DNA from: Saccoglossus kowalevskii | Lineage: Eukaryota; Hemichordata; Enteropneusta; Harrimaniidae | Assembly (NCBI RefSeq): GCF_000003605.2 | Contig: NW_003116062.1 | Coordinates: 1 to 11,875 of the forward strand | Reading direction: 5' to 3' | DNA length: 11,875 bases | In this document: piece by piece, positions 9,092-11,875 of the stretch | How positions within the stretch are numbered: position 1 is the stretch's first letter | How the letters are laid out: each line of letters begins with the position of its first letter | Made by a program: the position numbers and the translations under genes | The notes under the pieces: model-generated | What the model was told of the DNA's origin: nothing | The model's database searches: none | Seen by the model: only the letters and a program-made list of their open reading frames with translations

Positions 9092-10559
9092 CTTGCGGGA
9101 GCCAAATATCTTGATTTATCCAGGCCTCACGAAAACTAAAATAAAATAACACTCATTTCAAATTACGGGCCCAACATGGTTTATTATTGTTTGCTTAGTA
9201 AAATTGAAATTTGTAGCACTCGAGAACGTAGCAATCGTTACTAGTTTTAGAATAGGTAGCCAATACTTGGTAATTTGCTCAAGTCAGCGAGACCTTAAAC
9301 TTGATCACCCTTAGTAGCAAGGTTCATATATATCACACAAAACTTGTATAATATAATCTACACATCCTTGGCTTTGTGAAATACCTATACTTCAGATCTA
9401 TGTTTTCAACTGACACCTCACTAAATTTAGAAAGCGAAGTTTTAACTGAAAATAGAAAATGCTCTGTGCCATTTGCAAGTACTTGAAAAGATAATTCCAA
9501 GATAATTGTAATGAGACACAGGCAGAACACTTTGTCCTTTATAAAACCACTGTTTAGTTGCACGATTCTTACCGCTTTCCTGAAAACCACTACTTCGTTA
9601 TATTTTATGTTTTGACTTTTAATTTTCATTTATTACAATAAATTTCTAATAGATTTATTAGGCTCTGTAAACCTATGACACTACAACTAAATGTAACCCA
9701 ATCATTTTGTGTGCCCAAAATGTAGGTATTACTTACTTGGTAATTTACACATCATTTTAGCATTTAATTGCAAACTATTTTATTACAAAATGTTATTTCA
9801 GTTCATATGTACAAGTTACTGATTCAGTAGAGTTCAAATTACTGTATTGATTAGATTTCATTCAGATTTTTATATGTAGTTCTAAATTATGAGATGCGAG
9901 CGAGGTTGGATACTATTTACTGAAAACGAGGCAGTGGACAGAAATGACCGGGAGTGAGAGTTGATTTGATGTTTGTGCTCGCTGTACAGATACTAGCTAA
10001 ATTGTATGTGTAACTATGATGCATCAATAGAAAAGCCATTACAGGACTGAGTTTAGAGTGTTGCATCTCATGGACAAGTTGTCTTACAAGCTTTACATTA
10101 TTCCAGTGCTGTGAAGTCGTATGACATTGTTATATATCATTGTGTAACATACTGTTTTGTGACATAATTGCATCATTTAATGAGAACGGACGATAGTGGT
10201 AAAGCTCAGCTATTGTGTTCTAGCTGTAAATTTTCAAAGTAATTGGTGGATGGCGTGAGTGATGTCAGGACGGTCTGGCCCTGGTCGGTTCTGGCGCTGG
10301 TATGAATTAGATTTGATACGTGTTCTTATCTAATGTTAATATATTAAATGCACAACGAATGATTGACTTTCTTGTTTGACAACTTATTTTTCGTCTTTTG
10401 CAGGGCATTTTCACGGTTTAACACCATGTTTTACACAATGCAACAGATGTTTTTGCAGTTGATTTTGTGCTAAACACTGTATGGCCCGAGTGATTGACAC
10501 TGTGCAGGTGGACCTGTGTGGCCCGCAGACAGATAACTAGAACACGCATCTAATACAAT
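9092..10559. other. AT-rich spacer right of the satellite
   Basis: No gene, RNA or repeat is recognisable. A minus-strand open frame of 98 codons at 9333-9629 has a hydrophobic stretch but no family motif, and is judged chance. A pyrimidine-rich tract followed by TTTTGCAG near 10387-10403 resembles a 3' splice site, but the sequence after it closes in all frames within a short distance. A GGGCCCAACATGG phrase near 9167 weakly recalls a retroelement primer-binding site without its leading TGG. Confidence 0.55.
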
Positions 10560-10645
10560 CAGTTTCAGTCAGGGTTCGAATGCACATTTGTGGTCTGTCG
10601 TGTAATGAATTAGGAATAACAATCGACAGAGGAAAATAATGTAGC
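10560..10645 (+). repeat. Diverged direct repeat, copy 1
   Basis: Contains the ordered phrases TTTCAGTCAGGGTTCGAAT, TTTGTGGTCTG, TGAATTAGGAATAAC and ATCGACAG, which correspond in order to phrases in 10745-10845. It also carries GGTTCGAATGC at 10573-10583, close to the Pol III B-box consensus, but no matching A box or tRNA fold was found. It may be a remnant of a short dispersed element. Confidence 0.5.
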
Positions 10646-10744
10646 AGTTTATGTAGGCAGACAAATCAGTTTTATTGGTCTGTCAGTAAATAAACAAATA
10701 TACTGTTTTTTTTTTGCACGTTGTGCTTCTGGTTGTTGAGCAAT

Positions 10745-10845
10745 ACATTTCAGTTCCGCTCAGGGCCCGAATTTTTGTGGTTTGTTTGAATGTGTGTTCA
10801 TAGGGAATTGCGTGAATAAATTAAGAATGGAAGTCGGAATATAGC
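10745..10845 (+). repeat. Diverged direct repeat, copy 2
   Basis: Contains TTTCAGTTCCGCTCAGGGCC, CGAATTTTTGTGGTTTG, TGAATAAATTAAGAATGG and AAGTCGGA, matching copy 1 in the same order about 190 bp upstream, with small insertions. A T10 run and a small GCAC-GTT-GTGC hairpin (10706-10726) lie just before it. The two copies are diverged enough to be old. Confidence 0.5.
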
Positions 10846-11024
10846 AAGATGCCTCACTTTGTCGCCACATTGAATGCACGACTTCTTGTACTTTATACGT
10901 ACTTTAAATTCATGGCTAAAAGGTGTTACCAACTTGAATAGAAGTGAGTACATGACTGATGATACCGCGCATGTACGCAAATGGTCAATATTATGAAAAA
11001 TGAATGCCGTTCACACACTCAGTG

Positions 11025-11056
11025 TATAAGACGAGGGAGCAAAGCACAGTTCAGTC
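11025..11056 (+). promoter_or_regulatory. Putative Pol II core promoter (TATA + initiator)
   Basis: TATAAGA at 11025-11031 is followed by TCAGTC at 11051-11056, an exact match to the arthropod initiator TCAKTY. This puts the predicted +1 A at 11053 and the first T of the TATA box at -28, near the usual range. A second TCAGTC at 11065-11070 is too far from the TATA box to be the main start. No coding sequence follows within the window; downstream is the palindromic array from 11133. The arrangement suits a retroelement LTR or leader promoter as well as a host gene. Both motifs are short, so chance is not excluded. Confidence 0.45.
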
Positions 11057-11132
11057 ATTCTGATTCAGTCTAGCTACCAGTTAACTGCTTAGAATTCTAT
11101 ATCGCTTCTCTCTGAAAATGTTGTATTTCTAA

Positions 11133-11875
11133 GTTGCGTTAAAATCGCTACACGAGTCCCACTAATATTTTATGACAGCCTTGTTACATTTAAATCGCTA
11201 TATCAGTCCCACTGATAATCTGTATCGCATCGTATCATCTCATATCAGTCCCACTGATATTTTATAACTACCTTGTTACGTTAAAATCGCTACATCAATC
11301 CCACTGATAATCTGTATCGCATCGTCTTGTATCAGTCCCACTGATATTTTATGACAGCCTCGTTACGTTAAAATCGCTATATCAGTCCCACTGATAATCT
11401 GTATCGTATCGTTTCATCTCATATCAGTCCCACTGCTATTTTATAACTACCTTGTTACGTTAAAATTGCTATATCAGTCCCACTGATAATCTGTATCGCA
11501 TCGCATCGCATCGTCTCATATCAGTCCCACTGATATTTTATGACAGCCTCGTTACGTTAAAATCGCTATATCAGTCCCACTGATAATCTGTATCGCATCG
11601 TCTTGTATCAGTCCCACTGATATTTTATGACAGCCTCATTACGTTAAAATCGCTATATCAGTCCCACTGATAATCTGTATCGCATCGCATTGCATCGTCT
11701 CGTATCAGTCCCACTGATATTTTACGACAGTCTTGTTACGTTAAAATCGTTATATCAGTCTCACTGATAATCTGTATCGCATCGCATCGTCTCGTATCAG
11801 TCCCACTGATATTTTATGACAGCCTCGTTACGTTAAAATCGCTATATCAGTCCCACTGATAATCTGGTATCGCAT
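11133..11875 (+). repeat. Palindromic tandem array, unit 87/92/97 bp, runs off the window
   Basis: Units begin at GTTACGTTAAAATCGCT: 11133 (variant), 11183, 11275, 11362, 11454, 11551, 11638, 11735 and 11827, so intervals are 50, 92, 87, 92, 97, 87, 97 and 92. Each full unit has two copies of TATCAGTCCCACTGATA, a palindrome with 7 bp arms and a 3-base loop. Copies start at 11201, 11243, 11293, 11330, 11380, 11422, 11472, 11519, 11569, 11606, 11656, 11703, 11753, 11795 and 11845, with a degenerate one at 11151. Arms are perfect except at 11151, 11293 and 11422; 11753 has loop CTC. Length differences come from copy number of a GCATC pentamer between the two palindromes. The high similarity between units indicates recent expansion or homogenisation. 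No protein is encoded. Confidence 0.95.
11495..11513 (+). repeat. GCATC pentamer run inside the palindromic array
   Basis: The longest pentamer run in the array, ATCGCATCGCATCGCATCG, makes this unit one of the two 97 bp ones. A similar long run with one variant pentamer lies at about 11680-11697. Shorter runs occur at the same place in every other full unit and account for the 5 bp steps in unit length. Confidence 0.85.

Noticed and set aside
9164-9180. Retroelement primer-binding site (GGGCCCAACATGG)
   Set aside because: It resembles the tRNA-Lys-type site only partly, lacks the leading TGG, and has no LTR end before it or coding region after it.
9333-9629. Minus-strand open frame of 98 codons with a hydrophobic stretch
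   Set aside because: No recognisable family, motif or flanking gene structure, and a frame of this length is expected occasionally in AT-rich DNA of this size.
10380-10410. 3' splice site and exon (pyrimidine tract then TTTTGCAG)
   Set aside because: The signal is plausible alone, but all frames after it close quickly and there is no matching donor or coding exon.
10573-10583. Pol III B box, suggesting a tRNA or tRNA-derived SINE
   Set aside because: GGTTCGAATGC is one base from consensus, but the flanking bases do not form a T-arm stem and no A box lies at the right distance upstream.
10706-10726. T10 run next to a GCAC-GTT-GTGC hairpin, terminator-like
   Set aside because: The run precedes the hairpin on the plus strand, the stem is only 4 bp, and such terminators are not expected in this kind of genome.

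Overview
This window looks like non-coding eukaryotic nuclear DNA, most likely from an invertebrate animal. I infer this from the AT-rich composition, the absence of any convincing gene on either strand, the large satellite array, and a core promoter near the right end of the arthropod type (TATA box plus TCAGTC initiator). The taxon is an inference; nothing here fixes it. No protein-coding gene, tRNA, rRNA or CRISPR array can be supported. The longest open frames (up to 98 codons) look like chance.

Layout. 1-752: AT-rich single-copy-like DNA with no recognised feature. 753-1071: a low-complexity block made of a TTTTTG microsatellite, a T-rich arm, a G-rich stretch, an A-rich arm, and a second G-rich stretch. 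It holds three plus-strand G-quadruplex motifs. 1072-1716: nothing recognised. 1717-9091: a satellite array of 48 head-to-tail units whose usual length is 161 bp, with 122 bp deletion variants and several diverged sequence types. 9092-10559: AT-rich spacer. 10560-10845: two diverged copies of a roughly 90 bp direct repeat. 11025-11056: a putative core promoter, possibly inside the LTR of a retroelement. 11133-11875 and beyond: a second tandem array whose unit is 87, 92 or 97 bp and carries two copies of a 17 bp perfect palindrome.

The main results concern repeat structure. The 161 bp satellite contains an older internal repeat (CTGGAAT landmarks at 59 bp steps). It also shows a tandem duplication of a multi-unit block: 1721-3841 is collinear with 3842-6797, and a weaker third copy follows. 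At several CpG sites the units differ as CG, TG or CA, the pattern left by deamination of methylated cytosine. The right-hand array keeps one palindrome spacing fixed at 50 bp, while the other changes in exact 5 bp steps (37, 42, 47) through gain or loss of a GCATC pentamer. Because it starts about 80 bp downstream of the promoter, it may be a transcribed leader or insulator-like array of a retroelement; that part is a hypothesis.
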